A stretch of DNA of 64,000 bases from Streptomyces dengpaensis (GCF_002946835.1 NZ_CP026652.1:930001-994000); one strand, 5' to 3'; shown: positions 27,561-38,800, counted from the first letter of the stretch. Notes: generated from the letters alone by a model not told the origin. Translations and numbers: made by a program.

Positions 27561-27982
27561 CGCAACCCTGTGGTGTCGTGGGGCGGCCCGCGGCGACGCC
27601 AAGGTGCGAGTACGGGCAGGCCAGGAACCGCAGTGTCCCGCGACGCCGCCCACGGAGTCCAAGCGTTTTCCCGCCGCCGGCGGTTCGCTGAACATCACGC
27701 TCAGGTGTCGAGAGGCAGCGGGCCGTGTCATGGCGCTGCCACGTTGGCCATACTGAACGGGAGTTGGCCGGACGTGATTTCCGGACGGCTTCCTCGGCGG
27801 TCAAGGACACCGTTCATGGCCTTTCTGGCTGACGCTCACCAGCGGGGCGTCCTGCGACAAGTGGGAGCTGTGGACGAATTCCGCCACATGCGGCTGCAAC
27901 AAACGCCGGCAGGCCACGACTCTGCCCCGGGTAACCGGTCCCTGGGTCCCGGATCAGTCCTCTTGGCTTTCAGAGGTACGGC
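27561..27982. other. Divergent intergenic region, ABC exporter / amidohydrolase
   Basis: A 422-bp gap that should hold two divergent promoters. Apart from the shard listed at 27816-27986, no gene, hairpin or clear operator is seen. Confidence 0.4.
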
Positions 27983-27986
27983 ATGA
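27816..27986 (+). pseudogene. Short ORF resembling the C-terminal piece of a STAND/NACHT-type ATPase
   Basis: A 56-codon ORF whose stop overlaps the amidohydrolase start (ATGA). Its N-terminal part FLADAHQRGVLRQVGAVDEFRH resembles the segment 'RRGLLRQVG..YQFRH..LQ' often seen near the end of large Streptomyces STAND/NACHT ATPases; the rest is unstructured. Either a remnant or a small leader ORF. No convincing ribosome site. Confidence 0.3.
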
Positions 27987-28888
27987 CCAACGTCGACGTG
28001 CACCAGCACCTGTGGAGCCCCTCGCTGCTGGCGGCCCTGCGGTCCCGCCGCGAACCACCGTTCCTGGACGGCTGGACCCTGTTTCTGGACGGTGAGCCGC
28101 CCTACGAGATCGCACCCTCCGACCACGACGTCGCCCGCCGTACGGAACTCGCCGCCGCCGACGGCCTCGGCCGGGCACTCGTCTCGCTGTCCGCCCCGAT
28201 CGGCGTGGAGTGGCTGCCCGCCGCCCAGGCGCGGCCCCTGCTCGACGCCTACCACGACGGCGCGGCCGAACTGCCCGAGCCGTTCGGCGCCTGGGCCGCC
28301 GCCTGCGTACGGGACATCGACGCGAACGCGACAGCCCAGGAGCTCGACCGGGGGTTCGCCGGCCTCCAGCTCCCGGCGAACGCCCTTGCCGACGCGACCG
28401 GTTACGCGCGGTGCGCCCCGCTGCTCGATCTGCTCGAAGAGTTCGACCTCCCGCTGTTCGTCCACCCGGGGCCCGCGCCCGGCGCGCCCGAAGGGCCAGG
28501 CTGGTGGCCCACGATGGTCCCGTACGTCCAGCAGATGCACGCCGCCTGGTTCGCCTTCCGGGCCTTCGGCCGGCCGCGCCATCCGCGCCTGCGGGTGTGC
28601 TTCGCACTGCTGGCCGGGCTCGCCCCCTTGCACGGTGAGCGCCTCGCCGCCCGGGTCGGGGGCCGGGAGAAGGCTGACCCCGGCGTCTTCGTCGAGACGT
28701 CCTCGTACGGGCCGCGTGCTGTCGACGCGATCGTCCGCGTCCTCGGCGCCGACGCCGTCGTCCAGGGCTCGGACCGGCCCTACGCGGAACCGCCGCGGCA
28801 TCCCGGCTTCGGTCTGGGCGGAGCCGCGGCGTACGCCTTTCGCATCGCCAATCCGCGGCGGCTGCTCACCGGAGAGGTCAAGGTCTGA
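27983..28888 (+). CDS. Amidohydrolase-family (TIM-barrel) metal-dependent hydrolase
   Basis: A 301-residue protein of the Amidohydro_2 type: metal-binding NVDVHQHLW at the N-terminus, LPLFVHPGPAPG in the middle (His ligand), LRVCFALLAGLAPLH, and late VVQGSDRPYAEPP (Asp ligand). This family includes decarboxylases and lactonases acting on small carboxylic or aromatic acids. The middle segment lacks a clear HxGG motif, so activity may differ. ATG 27983. Stands alone, with no pathway context. Confidence 0.78.
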   Translation: MTNVDVHQHLWSPSLLAALRSRREPPFLDGWTLFLDGEPPYEIAPSDHDVARRTELAAADGLGRALVSLSAPIGVEWLPAAQARPLLDAYHDGAAELPEPFGAWAAACVRDIDANATAQELDRGFAGLQLPANALADATGYARCAPLLDLLEEFDLPLFVHPGPAPGAPEGPGWWPTMVPYVQQMHAAWFAFRAFGRPRHPRLRVCFALLAGLAPLHGERLAARVGGREKADPGVFVETSSYGPRAVDAIVRVLGADAVVQGSDRPYAEPPRHPGFGLGGAAAYAFRIANPRRLLTGEVKV

Positions 28889-29320
28889 AGGGCCGGGGTA
28901 CGTCGTCACGTGGGTACGTCATGACGTCGTCGGGTCCGGCTTCCGTACCGCGCCGTCGGTGGAGGCGCCCAAAGCTCCACCGCCACCGGCCCCTTCGGCC
29001 GCGCCACCTGCACCGGCACGCTGCCCAGCCCGCACCCGACCGGGCGCTGACAACCCGCCCCGAGGCCGGCGCGGCAGCCCGCAGACCCCAGGCCGCAGGC
29101 CGCACCGTGCGCCTGGGAGAAGCCCTGGCACCAAGCGCGGTCCGTGGTGTCCCCACTCGACAGGCGACGCGATGCCCCCTTCGCCGCCCCGGATGCAGGC
29201 CGCCAGTCACGCCAGGAAGCCGGACCGTCACCGGCCACTTCCAAGGTGCTGAGTCGCCGGCGGACCTGGCGGTGCCGCACGGCGGCCGACATGCTCGGAC
29301 GACGGTTCCCCCCACGCACG
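28889..29320. other. Region without a supportable gene
   Basis: A 432-bp stretch between the amidohydrolase and the P450 stop. ORFs of 145-193 codons exist on both strands but are Arg/Pro/Ala-rich, lack domains and contradict each other. The plus-strand frame ending near 29427 (GGQLVERTAFAAT) might be the tail of a lost gene. I see nothing definite. Confidence 0.4.
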
Positions 29321-30619
29321 CTATTGCGGGCGATCACCCGCGGGACACCTTCCGGCACGCCGCCCCGCACCCCGGACGCCCGCAGGGCGGCCAGCTCGTG
29401 GAGCGGACCGCGTTCGCCGCGACGTGAGCGCTGCCGGGATCCTGTTGATGCCGTTGTACTTGTTGCTGCGCGTCCACTCGATGTCACCGGTGAGTTCGAT
29501 GCGCTCGACGCGGGCGGCGAACTGGCGGAGGATCACCTGGAGTTCGAGGCGGGCGAGGCTGGCGCCGAGGCAGAAGTGCGGCCCCTGCGCGAACCCGAGA
29601 TGCGGATTGGGCTCGCGACGGACATCGCAACGCTGCGGGTCGCGGAACACCGCCTCGTCACGGTTGGCCGAGGCGAGCCAGTACACGACCCGGTCCCCGG
29701 CGGAGATCCGGTGTCCCGCCAGTTCGTAGTCCCGCGTGGCGGTGCGGACGTTGTGCGCGACGGGGCTCATCATGCGGACCGCTTCGTCGGGCAGTGTGGT
29801 GAGCACACTCGGATCGCCGGCGACCGTATCCAGGATCGTCGGGTCGGCGGCCATCGCCACGAGCGCCCACGATGCCGCGCTGCGTGTCGCGTCCGCCCCG
29901 GCGCCGAACAGGAGCTGGAAGAACGCGTCGATCTCCGGCTCGAGGAGGTGCGAAGGATCCTCGTCGGGGAGGTGGGCATGGGTGATGACCGAGAGCAGGT
30001 CGTCCTGCGGGTTGCGCCGCCGCTCGGCGACGATCTCCCGGCCGTACTGCAGAAGGCTCTCCGTCGCCGCGGCAGCCGATCCGCCGGCCGTCGAGCCGTC
30101 CTTGACGTCGAACACGTGGTGGACCCGCTCGGAGAGGAGGTGGCGGTCCTGCTGCGGGATCCCCATGAGCATGCAGATCGCCTGCAAGGGCAGCTCGCTG
30201 GTGACCGCCTCGACGAGGTCGCATTGCCCCATCTCGACGGCGGCGTCGATCAACGTCTCGGTCCGCCGCCGGAGTTCGTCCTCGAGCCGGTCCACCATCC
30301 TCGGCGTGAAGCCACCGGAGACAAGGCGGCGCAGCCGGGCATGGCGCGGGTTGTCCATCATGTTCATCATGTAGCCGGCCCATGGGTGATCGAAAAGGAC
30401 CGTCCCCTGGGCGCTCGAGAACACGGCGGGGTCGAGCAGGATCTCCCGCGATTCGGCGTAGGTGTGCACCGACCAGAACCCGGTTCCCTTCGGGGTGTGC
30501 TCGGTGGGCTCGTGCCACCTGACCGGTGCTTCGCGGCGGAGCCGGGCGAACAGGTCCTGCGGGAACCCGTTGGCGAAGTGGTCGAGGTTCGTGAGGTCTG
30601 CTCGGACAGCCGCCGTCAT
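29321..30619 (-). CDS. Cytochrome P450
   Basis: A 432-residue P450. Visible: MMDNPRHARLRRLVSGGFTP (C-helix side), I-helix FGAGADATRSA, K-helix E-x-x-R in DEAVRM, PVAHNVRTATRDYELAG, and the haem loop LGFAQGPHFCLGASLARLE with the Cys ligand. The I-helix acid/alcohol pair is altered (ADATR). Homology normally ends at about NGINRIP; here the frame runs on for ~36 Arg/Ala/Gly-rich residues to TAG at 29321, suggesting that the native stop was lost. ATG 30619. No redox partner is adjacent. It may serve the siderophore region or be independent. Confidence 0.88.
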   Translation of the reverse strand: MTAAVRADLTNLDHFANGFPQDLFARLRREAPVRWHEPTEHTPKGTGFWSVHTYAESREILLDPAVFSSAQGTVLFDHPWAGYMMNMMDNPRHARLRRLVSGGFTPRMVDRLEDELRRRTETLIDAAVEMGQCDLVEAVTSELPLQAICMLMGIPQQDRHLLSERVHHVFDVKDGSTAGGSAAAATESLLQYGREIVAERRRNPQDDLLSVITHAHLPDEDPSHLLEPEIDAFFQLLFGAGADATRSAASWALVAMAADPTILDTVAGDPSVLTTLPDEAVRMMSPVAHNVRTATRDYELAGHRISAGDRVVYWLASANRDEAVFRDPQRCDVRREPNPHLGFAQGPHFCLGASLARLELQVILRQFAARVERIELTGDIEWTRSNKYNGINRIPAALTSRRTRSAPRAGRPAGVRGAGRRAGRCPAGDRPQ

Positions 30620-30739
30620 GGGTGCGATCCTTCGTCTCTCGCCGGTTGCGGCGCACCGGACGCTGCCGCGCCGACGACGTCCCCATGCGGTGCCGAGCCG
30701 TCCGAGCGGCACCTTGGGAGCTGCCGCCGCGGCGCGTTG

Positions 30740-30800
30740 GGCACGGATCATCGACGACATGTTCACGATAGCCCCGGGGCCTCGTTCCCGCATCACAGGC
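30740..30800 (-). pseudogene. Shard of a short-chain dehydrogenase
   Basis: On the minus strand, in the P450 frame but upstream of its start, the translation reads PVMRERGPGAIVNMSSMIRA, the beta-4/5 segment typical of SDR enzymes (RGxGAIVNxSS). Nothing else of an SDR is present on either side, so this is an isolated fragment. Confidence 0.5.
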
Positions 30801-30842
30801 CAGCAGGGCACCCCCGAGTAACTCGCGGACCGGGCGAAGGGC

Positions 30843-31260
30843 ATGGCCGTGACGGGCGTGGTGACCGGCGCGTTCCCCGGCAGGACCAACGAGGCCGAGG
30901 AGCTCCTCGGCGAGCGGCACGGCCGTCGTGCGGCAGGGCGTGTTCATCAGCGATATCCTGAAGGGCATCGGTTTTCGAGCGGCCCGGTATCCAGACCGAG
31001 AAGGGCGAGAACCACTCGACGCCGATCAGCGAGGAGAACATCGAGGAGATCGACGGCGACTGGCTGTTCATCGGCACCCTGTCGTCGACCGGCTCGTACG
31101 CCGAACTCCTCGACGAGCTGGCCGAGAAGCCTGCCTACCAGCAGCTGAATGCCGTACGCGACAACCACGCGACCGTGGGCGACGGCTCCAAGTGGGCCTG
31201 GGCGGTGGGGAGGCGGCGGTCTCGGTGCTCGACGACATCCGGAAGGCGATGGTCACGTGA
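30843..31260 (+). pseudogene. Ferric-siderophore ABC transporter substrate-binding protein, broken remnant
   Basis: C-terminal part of a FecB/FepB-like periplasmic-binding lipoprotein split over frames. One frame gives GVFISDILKGIGFRA, the next (from ~30983) gives IQTEKGENHSTPISEENIEE, DGDWLFIGTLSSTG and AYQQLNAVRDNHATVGDGSKW, and a third (from ~31208, after a G-run) gives [13 protein letters not shown] to TGA 31260. The N-terminal two thirds, including any lipobox, are missing. Its stop overlaps the dhbA start as GTGA, showing that it was once the first gene of the siderophore operon. Confidence 0.75.
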
Positions 31261-32054
31261 GTGCCGACCCTGAACTCTCCGGACGGCTGGCCCTCGTGAC
31301 GGGCGCGGGCCGGGGCATCGGCAAGGCAGTGGTGACGGCGCTCGTCGAACGCGACGCCCGCGTACTCGCCACCGACCTGGACCCCGAGGGCGTGGAGGCG
31401 CTCGCCGAGAAGTACGGCGACCAGGTCGCCGCCCGCCCGCTCGACGTCACGGACGCCGCGGCCGTCGAGGCCCTCGTGGCCGAGACCGAGCGCACGCTCG
31501 GTGCGCTGGACATCGCCGTCAACGTCGCCGGAATCCTGCGGGGTTCCCCGGTCGTGGACCTGACGGACGCGGACTGGGCGGCCACGTTCGCCGTCAACAC
31601 CAGCGGCGTTTTCCACGTCTCGCGGTCAGCCGCCCGCCGCATGACCGAGCGCGGCCGCGGCACCATCGTCACCGTCGCCTCGAATGCGGCCGGCATTCCC
31701 CGCGCGGGCCTGTCCGCCTACGCCGCCTCCAAGGCCGCCGCAGTGATGTTCACCAAATGCCTGGGCCTGGAGGTGGCCTCACGGGGCGTCCGCTGCAACA
31801 CGGTCTCCCCCGGCTCGACCCTGACCGACATGCAGCGCGCCCTGTGGACTGTCTCCGACGACGAGGACCCGGCAGCCGCCGTGCGCCGCGTCGTCGAGGG
31901 AGACCTCGCGACGCACCGCACCGGCATCCCGCTCGGCCGGATGGCCGACCCCTCCGACGTCGCCGAGGCGGTCGCCTTCCTCGTGTCCGACCGTGCGCGT
32001 CACATCACCATGCACGACTTGTACGTCGACGGCGGCGCCACCCTGCGGGCCTGA
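31257..32054 (+). CDS. dhbA: 2,3-dihydro-2,3-dihydroxybenzoate dehydrogenase
   Basis: A 265-residue short-chain dehydrogenase making 2,3-dihydroxybenzoate (DHB) from the dihydrodiol with NAD+. [11 protein letters not shown] near residue 15, [11 protein letters not shown], and the catalytic YAASKAA with an upstream Ser-containing VASNAAG; C-terminal [15 protein letters not shown] matches EntA/DhbA. GTG 31257 overlaps the stop of the broken binding-protein gene. A frame start at 31149 is rejected. First intact gene of the DHB operon dhbA-dhbC-dhbE-isochorismatase-ArCP-NRPS. Confidence 0.9.
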   Translation: MSADPELSGRLALVTGAGRGIGKAVVTALVERDARVLATDLDPEGVEALAEKYGDQVAARPLDVTDAAAVEALVAETERTLGALDIAVNVAGILRGSPVVDLTDADWAATFAVNTSGVFHVSRSAARRMTERGRGTIVTVASNAAGIPRAGLSAYAASKAAAVMFTKCLGLEVASRGVRCNTVSPGSTLTDMQRALWTVSDDEDPAAAVRRVVEGDLATHRTGIPLGRMADPSDVAEAVAFLVSDRARHITMHDLYVDGGATLRA

Positions 32055-32117
32055 ACCCGCCCGCCCCGCAGCGGCTCCGCCGGCCACGGATCGTGCCCTC
32101 CCCCGCTGGAGACATCC

Positions 32118-33314
32118 ATGTCTGCCTTCCTGCGCGACACCACAGCCACGCCTTTCGTCTCGCCCGGCGCGGCAACCGCCCTGCTCGACGCCTACCGCCC
32201 GGCCACCGACCGGTTCCTCGCCTCGCCCCACCACACCCTGCTGGGCAGGGGAACCGCCGCCGGCATACCCCACGACACGCGCCCGTTGACATGGCGGGTA
32301 CGCAACGTGCTGAACGCACGCCGGCGTGCCGGCGCCTCGGCACCGGTCGTCGTGGGCTCCGTGCCCTTCGCCCCGGACGCGCCGCACTCGCTGGTCTCCC
32401 CCCAGTCGGTCCAGTGGGGTCCGCCGCTGCGGGAGGACCCGCTCATCGCCCTGCCCGCGCTGCTCCCGGAAGGGGGCACCGTCTGGCAGGTGCGGGAGGT
32501 TCCGGCGCCCGAGCAGTACGGCCAGGCGGTCGCCGACGCGGTGACGCGGATGCGGTCCGGGGAGTTCACCAAGGTCGTCCTCGCCCGCACCCTGGAGCTG
32601 ACCTCGCCCGACGAGCCGGATCTGCCGGCCATGCTGAGCCGCCTGGCCCGCCGCGACCCTGCCGGATACACCTTCGCCGTCCCCAGCGGCCCCGGTCGCA
32701 CGCTCATCGGAGCCAGCCCCGAACTCCTCGTCGCCCGCACGGGCGGCCGCCTGACCGGGAACCCACTGGGCGGATCCGCGGCGCGCAGCACCGACCTGGC
32801 CGAGGACGTCCAACGCGCGGCGGCGCTCCTGGAGTCGCCCAAGGACCTGCACGAGCACGCCGTCGTCGTCGACGCCGTACGGGAGGCGCTCGCGCCGTTC
32901 TGCACCCGCCTGGAGGTGCCCGAGCGGCCCACACTGGTGCGTACGGCGACGATGTGGCATCTGTCGACCACCGTCACGGGAGAGCTCACCGACCCCGGCG
33001 TCACCGCCCTGGAGCTGGCCTTGGCCCTGCACCCCACGCCGGCGGTGTGCGGCACCCCGACCGATGTGGCCCGTGCCGTCATCGCCGAGTCGGAGCCCTT
33101 CGACCGCGGCCCGTACACCGGCATGGTCGGCTGGCAGGACGCGGACGGGGACGGCGAGTGGGTCGTGACGATCCGCTGCGCCGAGGCCGAAGGGCGCTCG
33201 CTCAGGCTGTTCGCGGGCGCCGGGGTGGTGGCCGCCTCGTCTCCGGAGGCCGAGACAGCGGAGACCGGCGCCAAGTTCCGTACGTTTCTCGAGGCTATGG
33301 GGGCCTCGCTGTGA
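32118..33314 (+). CDS. dhbC: Isochorismate synthase
   Basis: A 398-residue chorismate-binding enzyme of the EntC/DhbC type, converting chorismate to isochorismate. The catalytic C-terminal domain is recognised by [63 protein letters not shown] and [12 protein letters not shown] 32118, 63 bp after dhbA. Its stop overlaps the dhbE start (GTGA at 33311-33314). Confidence 0.93.
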   Translation: MSAFLRDTTATPFVSPGAATALLDAYRPATDRFLASPHHTLLGRGTAAGIPHDTRPLTWRVRNVLNARRRAGASAPVVVGSVPFAPDAPHSLVSPQSVQWGPPLREDPLIALPALLPEGGTVWQVREVPAPEQYGQAVADAVTRMRSGEFTKVVLARTLELTSPDEPDLPAMLSRLARRDPAGYTFAVPSGPGRTLIGASPELLVARTGGRLTGNPLGGSAARSTDLAEDVQRAAALLESPKDLHEHAVVVDAVREALAPFCTRLEVPERPTLVRTATMWHLSTTVTGELTDPGVTALELALALHPTPAVCGTPTDVARAVIAESEPFDRGPYTGMVGWQDADGDGEWVVTIRCAEAEGRSLRLFAGAGVVAASSPEAETAETGAKFRTFLEAMGASL

Positions 33315-34948
33315 CCCTCACCCCTGGCGTGGACGCGCCCACCTGGCCGCCGGAGTTCGCCGAGCGCTACCGCGCGGCGGGCTACTGGCGCGGCGAGACC
33401 TTCGGGGGCGTACTGCGCGAGCGTGCCGCCGCCCACCCCGACCGGATCGCCCTCGTGGACCCGGCGCCCGGGCGCCGCACCTGGACCTACCGGGAGCTGG
33501 ACGAGCGCGCCGACCGGCTGGCCGCCGGATTCGCGGCGCGCGGGATCGGCAAGGGCGACCGGGTCGTCCTGCACCTCCCCAACGTCGGTGAGTTCATCGA
33601 GGTCGTCTTCGCGCTGTTCCGCATCGGCGCGCTGCCCGTGTACGCGCTGCCCGCGCACCGGGAGACGGAGATCGGCCACTTCTGCTCCTTCGCCGAGGCC
33701 GTCGCCTACGTGGTCCCCGACCGTCACGCGGGCTTCGACCACCGCGAGCTCGCGACGCGGGTGAGGAACCGCACGCCGAGCCTGCGGCATGTCTTCGTCG
33801 TCGGCGACCCGAGCGAGCACACCGCACTGTCCGACGTGCCCTGCGATCCGGTCGTCCTGCCCGCCGGACCGGAGCCGCACGAGCTGGCGTTCCTGCAGCT
33901 GTCGGGCGGTACGACGGGAGTGCCGAAACTCATCCCGCGCACCTACGACGACTACATCTACTCGCTGCGGGGCTCCAACGAGATCTGCGGCGTCGACGCG
34001 GACACCCGTTTCCTCGTCGTCCTGCCGGCCGCACACAACTTCCCGATGAGCTCGCCGGGTTGGCTGGGCACGCTGTATGCCGGGGGCACCGTCGTGCTGT
34101 GCCCCCGGCCCGACCCGACGACGGCCCTGCCGCTCATCGAGCGGGAGCGGATCACGATGACGGGTCTGGTGCCGCCGCTCGCCCTCCTGTGGACCGAGGC
34201 AGGTCCGAAAGCGCAGCACGACCTGTCGAGCCTGGAGTTGACGCTCGTTGGCGGCGCCAAATACAGCGCGGAGGCGGCGCGCCGTCTGGAACCCGCCCTG
34301 GGCTGCCGGCTGATGCAGGTCTTCGGCATGGCCGAGGGGCTCGTCAACTACACACGGCTGGACGACGACTTCGAGACCGTGGTCACCACGCAGGGCCGCC
34401 CGATCTCCCCGGACGACGAGATCCGCATCGTCGACGACACCGGACACGACGTCCCCGACGGCGCGTTCGGACAGCTGCTGACCCGCGGCCCGTACACGAT
34501 CCGCGGCTACTGGCGCGCTCCCGAGCACAACGCTACGGCCTTCACGGAGGACGGCTTCTACCGCACCGGCGACGTCGTGCGCCGCACCCCGACCGGCCAC
34601 CTCGTCGTCGAGGGCAGGGCCAAGGACCAGATCAACCGGGGCGGCGAGAAGGTCGCGCCGGAGGAGGTCGAGAACATCATCCTCGCCCATCCGTCCGTGC
34701 ACGACGTCTCCGTCGTCGCCGTGCCCGACGCGTACCTCGGGGAACGCTCCCTCGCCTACGTCGTCCTCCGCGAGGGCGCCGAGCAGCTCAAGCCGGCCGC
34801 CATCAAGCGGTTCGTCCGTGACCGTGGCATCGCCGACTACAAGGTCCCCGATCTCGTCGAGTTCGTCGACGCCTTCCCGCAGACAGGAGTCGGCAAGGTC
34901 AGCAAGAAGGGGCTGCGGTCCGCCGCGGCCGCAACCGAGCAGCATTGA
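33311..34948 (+). CDS. dhbE: 2,3-dihydroxybenzoate-AMP ligase
   Basis: A 545-residue stand-alone adenylation enzyme that activates DHB and loads it onto the aryl carrier protein. P-loop [32 protein letters not shown] (aryl-acid pocket with the Asn typical of DhbE/EntE), [21 protein letters not shown] and C-terminal [20 protein letters not shown] with the catalytic Lys in [14 protein letters not shown] 33311 is coupled to dhbC. Confidence 0.94.
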   Translation: MTLTPGVDAPTWPPEFAERYRAAGYWRGETFGGVLRERAAAHPDRIALVDPAPGRRTWTYRELDERADRLAAGFAARGIGKGDRVVLHLPNVGEFIEVVFALFRIGALPVYALPAHRETEIGHFCSFAEAVAYVVPDRHAGFDHRELATRVRNRTPSLRHVFVVGDPSEHTALSDVPCDPVVLPAGPEPHELAFLQLSGGTTGVPKLIPRTYDDYIYSLRGSNEICGVDADTRFLVVLPAAHNFPMSSPGWLGTLYAGGTVVLCPRPDPTTALPLIERERITMTGLVPPLALLWTEAGPKAQHDLSSLELTLVGGAKYSAEAARRLEPALGCRLMQVFGMAEGLVNYTRLDDDFETVVTTQGRPISPDDEIRIVDDTGHDVPDGAFGQLLTRGPYTIRGYWRAPEHNATAFTEDGFYRTGDVVRRTPTGHLVVEGRAKDQINRGGEKVAPEEVENIILAHPSVHDVSVVAVPDAYLGERSLAYVVLREGAEQLKPAAIKRFVRDRGIADYKVPDLVEFVDAFPQTGVGKVSKKGLRSAAAATEQH

Positions 34949-34961
34949 AAGGCTCTGTCCC

Positions 34962-35594
34962 ATGGCACTCCCCGCCATCGCCTCCTATCCGCTGCCGACA
35001 GCGGACGAGCTGCCGGAGAACCGCGTCGACTGGACCGCGGACCCCGAGCGCGCCGTGCTGCTCGTCCACGACCTGCAGAACCACTTCCTCGGTGCGTTCC
35101 CGTCCGGCGAGCAGCCGCTGACGGGGATGCTGGACAACACCGGCCGGCTGCTGAAGCGCGCCCGCGGCCTCGGCGTACCGGTCGTGTACTCGACACAGCG
35201 CGGCGGCCAGACGCCCCGGCAGCGCGGGCTCCAGCTCGACTTCTGGGGCCCCGGCGCCGCCGACGACGCCGCTGCGCTCGCCGTGCCGGACGAGGTCGCG
35301 CCACAGCCCGGCGACAGGGTCCTGACCAAGTGGAAGTACAGCGCGTTCGTGCGCACCCAGCTGGCGCAGCTGCTCCGTGAGACGGGCCGCGACCAGCTGG
35401 TCGTCATCGGTGTGTACGCGCACATCGGGGTGGTGGTGACCGCCTGCGACGCGTGGATGCGGGACATTCAGGCGTTCGTCGTCGCCGATGCCGTCGCCGA
35501 CTTCTCCCGAGACGACCACGACATGGCCCTGCGCTGGGCCGCCGGCCGCTGCGCGTTCGTGACCACCACCGACGCGCTCCTGAAGGAGTTCTGA
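34962..35594 (+). CDS. dhbB: Isochorismatase (stand-alone)
   Basis: A 210-residue isochorismatase releasing pyruvate to give the dihydrodiol of DHB. Asp in LLVHDLQNHFLGAF, Lys in VLTKWKYSAFV, and GVYAHIGVVVTACDAW match the EntB/DhbB N-terminal domain; the usual Cys of AHIGC is replaced by Val here. Unlike EntB and DhbB, the protein ends after the hydrolase domain (LLKEF); the carrier domain is encoded by the next small gene. ATG 34962, 13 bp after dhbE. Confidence 0.9.
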   Translation: MALPAIASYPLPTADELPENRVDWTADPERAVLLVHDLQNHFLGAFPSGEQPLTGMLDNTGRLLKRARGLGVPVVYSTQRGGQTPRQRGLQLDFWGPGAADDAAALAVPDEVAPQPGDRVLTKWKYSAFVRTQLAQLLRETGRDQLVVIGVYAHIGVVVTACDAWMRDIQAFVVADAVADFSRDDHDMALRWAAGRCAFVTTTDALLKEF

Positions 35595-35599
35595 GCACC

Positions 35600-35830
35600 G
35601 TGGCCCTCACTCTGGAGCAGCTCCGCAGCGATGTCGCCGACTCTCTCGGCGAGGATCCCGCGGACATCCCCCTCGACGAGAACCTCCTGGACTACGGACT
35701 CGACTCGGTCCGCATCATGGCCCTGCTCGAACGATGGCGCCGCGAGCACGGCGTCGAAACGGGCTTCGAGGACCTCGCCGAGCAGCCGGCCATCGAGGCC
35801 TGGGCGCCACTGCTGGGGGTGGTCTCATGA
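35600..35830 (+). CDS. Aryl carrier protein (free-standing)
   Basis: A 76-residue phosphopantetheine carrier: LLDYGLDSVRIMALLERWRR carries the modified Ser in the DS pair, as in the EntB carrier domain. It should hold DHB loaded by DhbE for the synthetase. GTG 35600 is 5 bp after the isochorismatase stop and its own stop overlaps the NRPS start (ATGA). EntB-type proteins normally fuse this domain to the isochorismatase; here the fusion is split. Confidence 0.88.
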   Translation: MALTLEQLRSDVADSLGEDPADIPLDENLLDYGLDSVRIMALLERWRREHGVETGFEDLAEQPAIEAWAPLLGVVS

Positions 35831-38800
35831 CCGCCACCACGACGACCGGCACCGACGCCGACACCCCGGCATCCGTGCTGCCGCTGACGGCGGCCCAGTC
35901 GGGCATGTGGTACGCGCAGGCCCTCGATCCGCTCAGCCCCGCGCAGAACACCGCGGAGTGGCTGGAGATCGACGGGCCGCTCGACCCGGAGCTGTTCGCG
36001 GCGGCCCTGCGTCGCGTCACCACCGAGGCCGACGCCCTGCGGGTACGCGTCGAGAGCGGCCCGGACGGTCCGCGCCAGCACGTCAGCGCCACCGTCGAGC
36101 TGCCGCTGACCGTGGTCGATCTGCGCGGCCGTGACGGCGCCGAGCGGAAGGCCGAGACGTGGATGCGCGCCGATCTCGCCAAGCCCTGCGATCTGGCGGC
36201 CGGACCGCTCTTCCGGCATGCCTTGTTCCGGGTCGGCGCGCGGCGATGGCTGTGGTACCAGCGCATCCACCACCTCGTCATCGACGGCTTCGGCTACTCG
36301 CTGCTCGTACGCCGCACGGCCGAGGTCTACACGGCGCTCGTTCGCGGCGAGGAACCCGGCCCGCGCACCTTCGGAGCCCTCGCCGACCTGGTCGCCGAGG
36401 ATGCCGCCTACCGCTCGTCCGACGCCTTCGCGGCCGACCGCGCCCATTGGACAAGGGCGTTCGCCGACCGGCCCGGGGCGCCCCGGCTGGCGGGCCGCGG
36501 CGCGCTGCCCTCGCGCGCGTTCCGTCGCCGCACGACCCAATTGCCTCCCGAGACCACCGAGCGGCTGCGCGACCTGGGCGCCCGGCTCCGCGCGACCTGG
36601 CCGGACGTTCTGATCGCCGCGCAGGCGCTGTACACCTCCCGTGCCACGGCGCAGTCCGACGTCGTGCTCGGCCTGCCCATGATGGGCCGCGTGGGGTCGG
36701 CCGCGCTGCGCGTGCCGGGCATGGTGATGAACGTGCTCCCGCTCAGGCTGGCCGTCACCCCCGACGCGACCTTCGCCGACCTGGTGCACCAGGTCGTGCT
36801 CGGCATCCGCGACGTGCGCCGCCACCAGCGCTACCGCTACGAGGACATCCGCCGCGACCTGGGGCTGCTCGGCGAGAACCGCGCCCTGATCGGCCCGCTC
36901 GTCAACGTCATGCCCTTCGACTACGGCGTCGACTTCGCGGGTGCGCCCGCGCGGGCGCACAACCTCGCCGCGGGCCCTGTCGACGACCTGACGGTCAACG
37001 TCTACGACCGCGCCGACGGCCGCGGCCTGCGCATCGACCACGACGGCAACCCCTCCCTGTACGAGGACGCCGACCTCGCCGCCCACCAGAAGCGCTTCCT
37101 GCACCTGCTGGACCGTCTCCTCCGCACCGACCCGCACCTGCCGCTCGCCGTACACACCATCGCGACGCCCGCCGAACACTCCCTGGTCCTGAACGAGTTC
37201 AACCAGACCGAACGCGCGCTGCCCGCGACCACGCTCATCGGCCCCATCGAGGCGCGCGCCCTGCGCGCCCCGGACGCGACCGCGCTGGTGTACGGGGACA
37301 CCTCATGGACGTACGCGGAGCTCAACGCCCACGCCAACCGGCTGGCTCAGCACCTGCAGAGCCTCGGCGCCCGGCCGGGTGCGGTGGTCGCCGTCGCGGT
37401 ACCCCGCTCGGTGGAGCTGGTCGCCACCGTGCTCGCCGCGCTCAAGTCGGGTGCCGCGTACCTGCCGCTCGACCCGGACTATCCGGCGCAGCGACTCGCG
37501 TACATGATCCGGGACGCGGCGCCGGTGTGCGCCGTGGTCGACCGTACGGGACGCCTTCCCGAGAACGCCGGGGCCCCACTCGTCGTCCTGGACGGACTCG
37601 ACGTGTCCGCGTACCCGCCGACCAACCCGGCGCGTCCGCTCACCCCCGCCCACCCCGCGTACGTCATCTACACCTCCGGCTCGACGGGCCGCCCCAAGGG
37701 CGTCGTCGTCTCGCACGGGGCGATCGACAACCGGCTGCGCTGGATGCAGCACACCTTCCCGCTGACCGCCGACGACCGGGTGCTGCAGAAGACTCCGTCG
37801 TCGTTCGACGTGTCCGTGTGGGAGTTCTTCTGGCCGCTGCGCGAGGGCGCGGCGGTCGTCGTCGCCGGGCCGGGGGTGCACAAGGACCCGGTCGAACTCG
37901 CCCGCCTGATCCGCGAACAGTCCGTGACCACCTGCCACTTCGTGCCGTCGATGCTCCAGGTCTTCCTGGCCGAGGCCGACACGGCCGCCTGCGCGGGGCT
38001 GCGCCGGGTCTTCTGCGGCGGTGAGGCCCTGCCCCGCGAGACGGTGAACGCCTTCGTCAGGGCGCTGCCCGACGTCGAACTGCACAACCTGTACGGGCCG
38101 GCGGAGGCCGCCATCGATGTCACGCACCACGTGTGCGCCCCGAACCACAACGGCCCGGTGCCGATCGGCAGCCCCGTGTGGAACACCCGCCTGTACGTGC
38201 TGGACGCGGCGCTGCAGCCGTGCCCGCCGGGCATCCCGGGTGAGCTGTACCTGGTGGGCCGGCAGTTGGCCGACAGCTATCTGAACCGCCCCGCGCTGAC
38301 GGCGTCCCGGTTCGTCGCCGACCCCTTCGGGCCGCCGGGCAGCCGGATGTACCGCACAGGCGACCTGGCGCGCTGGACCGGTCAGGGCGAGGTCGAGTAC
38401 CTCGGCCGCTCCGACGACCAGGTGAAGCTGCGCGGGCAGCGCATCGAGCTGGGCGAGATCGAGGCCGCGCTGGTGGGGCAGACCGGCGTGGACGGCGCCT
38501 GCGCCGTGGTGCGGGAGGACCGGCTCATCGGGTACGTGACCGGGGGCGCCGACCCCGCGGCCGTACGGGCGTCACTGGCACGCGAGTTGCCCGAGCACAT
38601 GATCCCGTCGGCCGTCGTCGCCATGGACGCGTTCCCGCTGAGCCCCAACGGGAAGCTCGACCGCCGCGCACTGCCCGCCCCCGTCTTCACCGGCGGTGAG
38701 GGCGCCAGACGTCCGTCCGGCCCGGTCGAGGAGGCGCTGACGCGGCTGTTCGCGGAGGTGCTCGGGGTCGGACGGGCCGGTCCCGACGACGCGTTCTTCG

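Noticed and set aside
28906-29487. 193-codon minus-strand ORF downstream of the amidohydrolase
   Set aside because: No recognisable motif; overlaps the P450 3' end and contradicts plus-strand frames.
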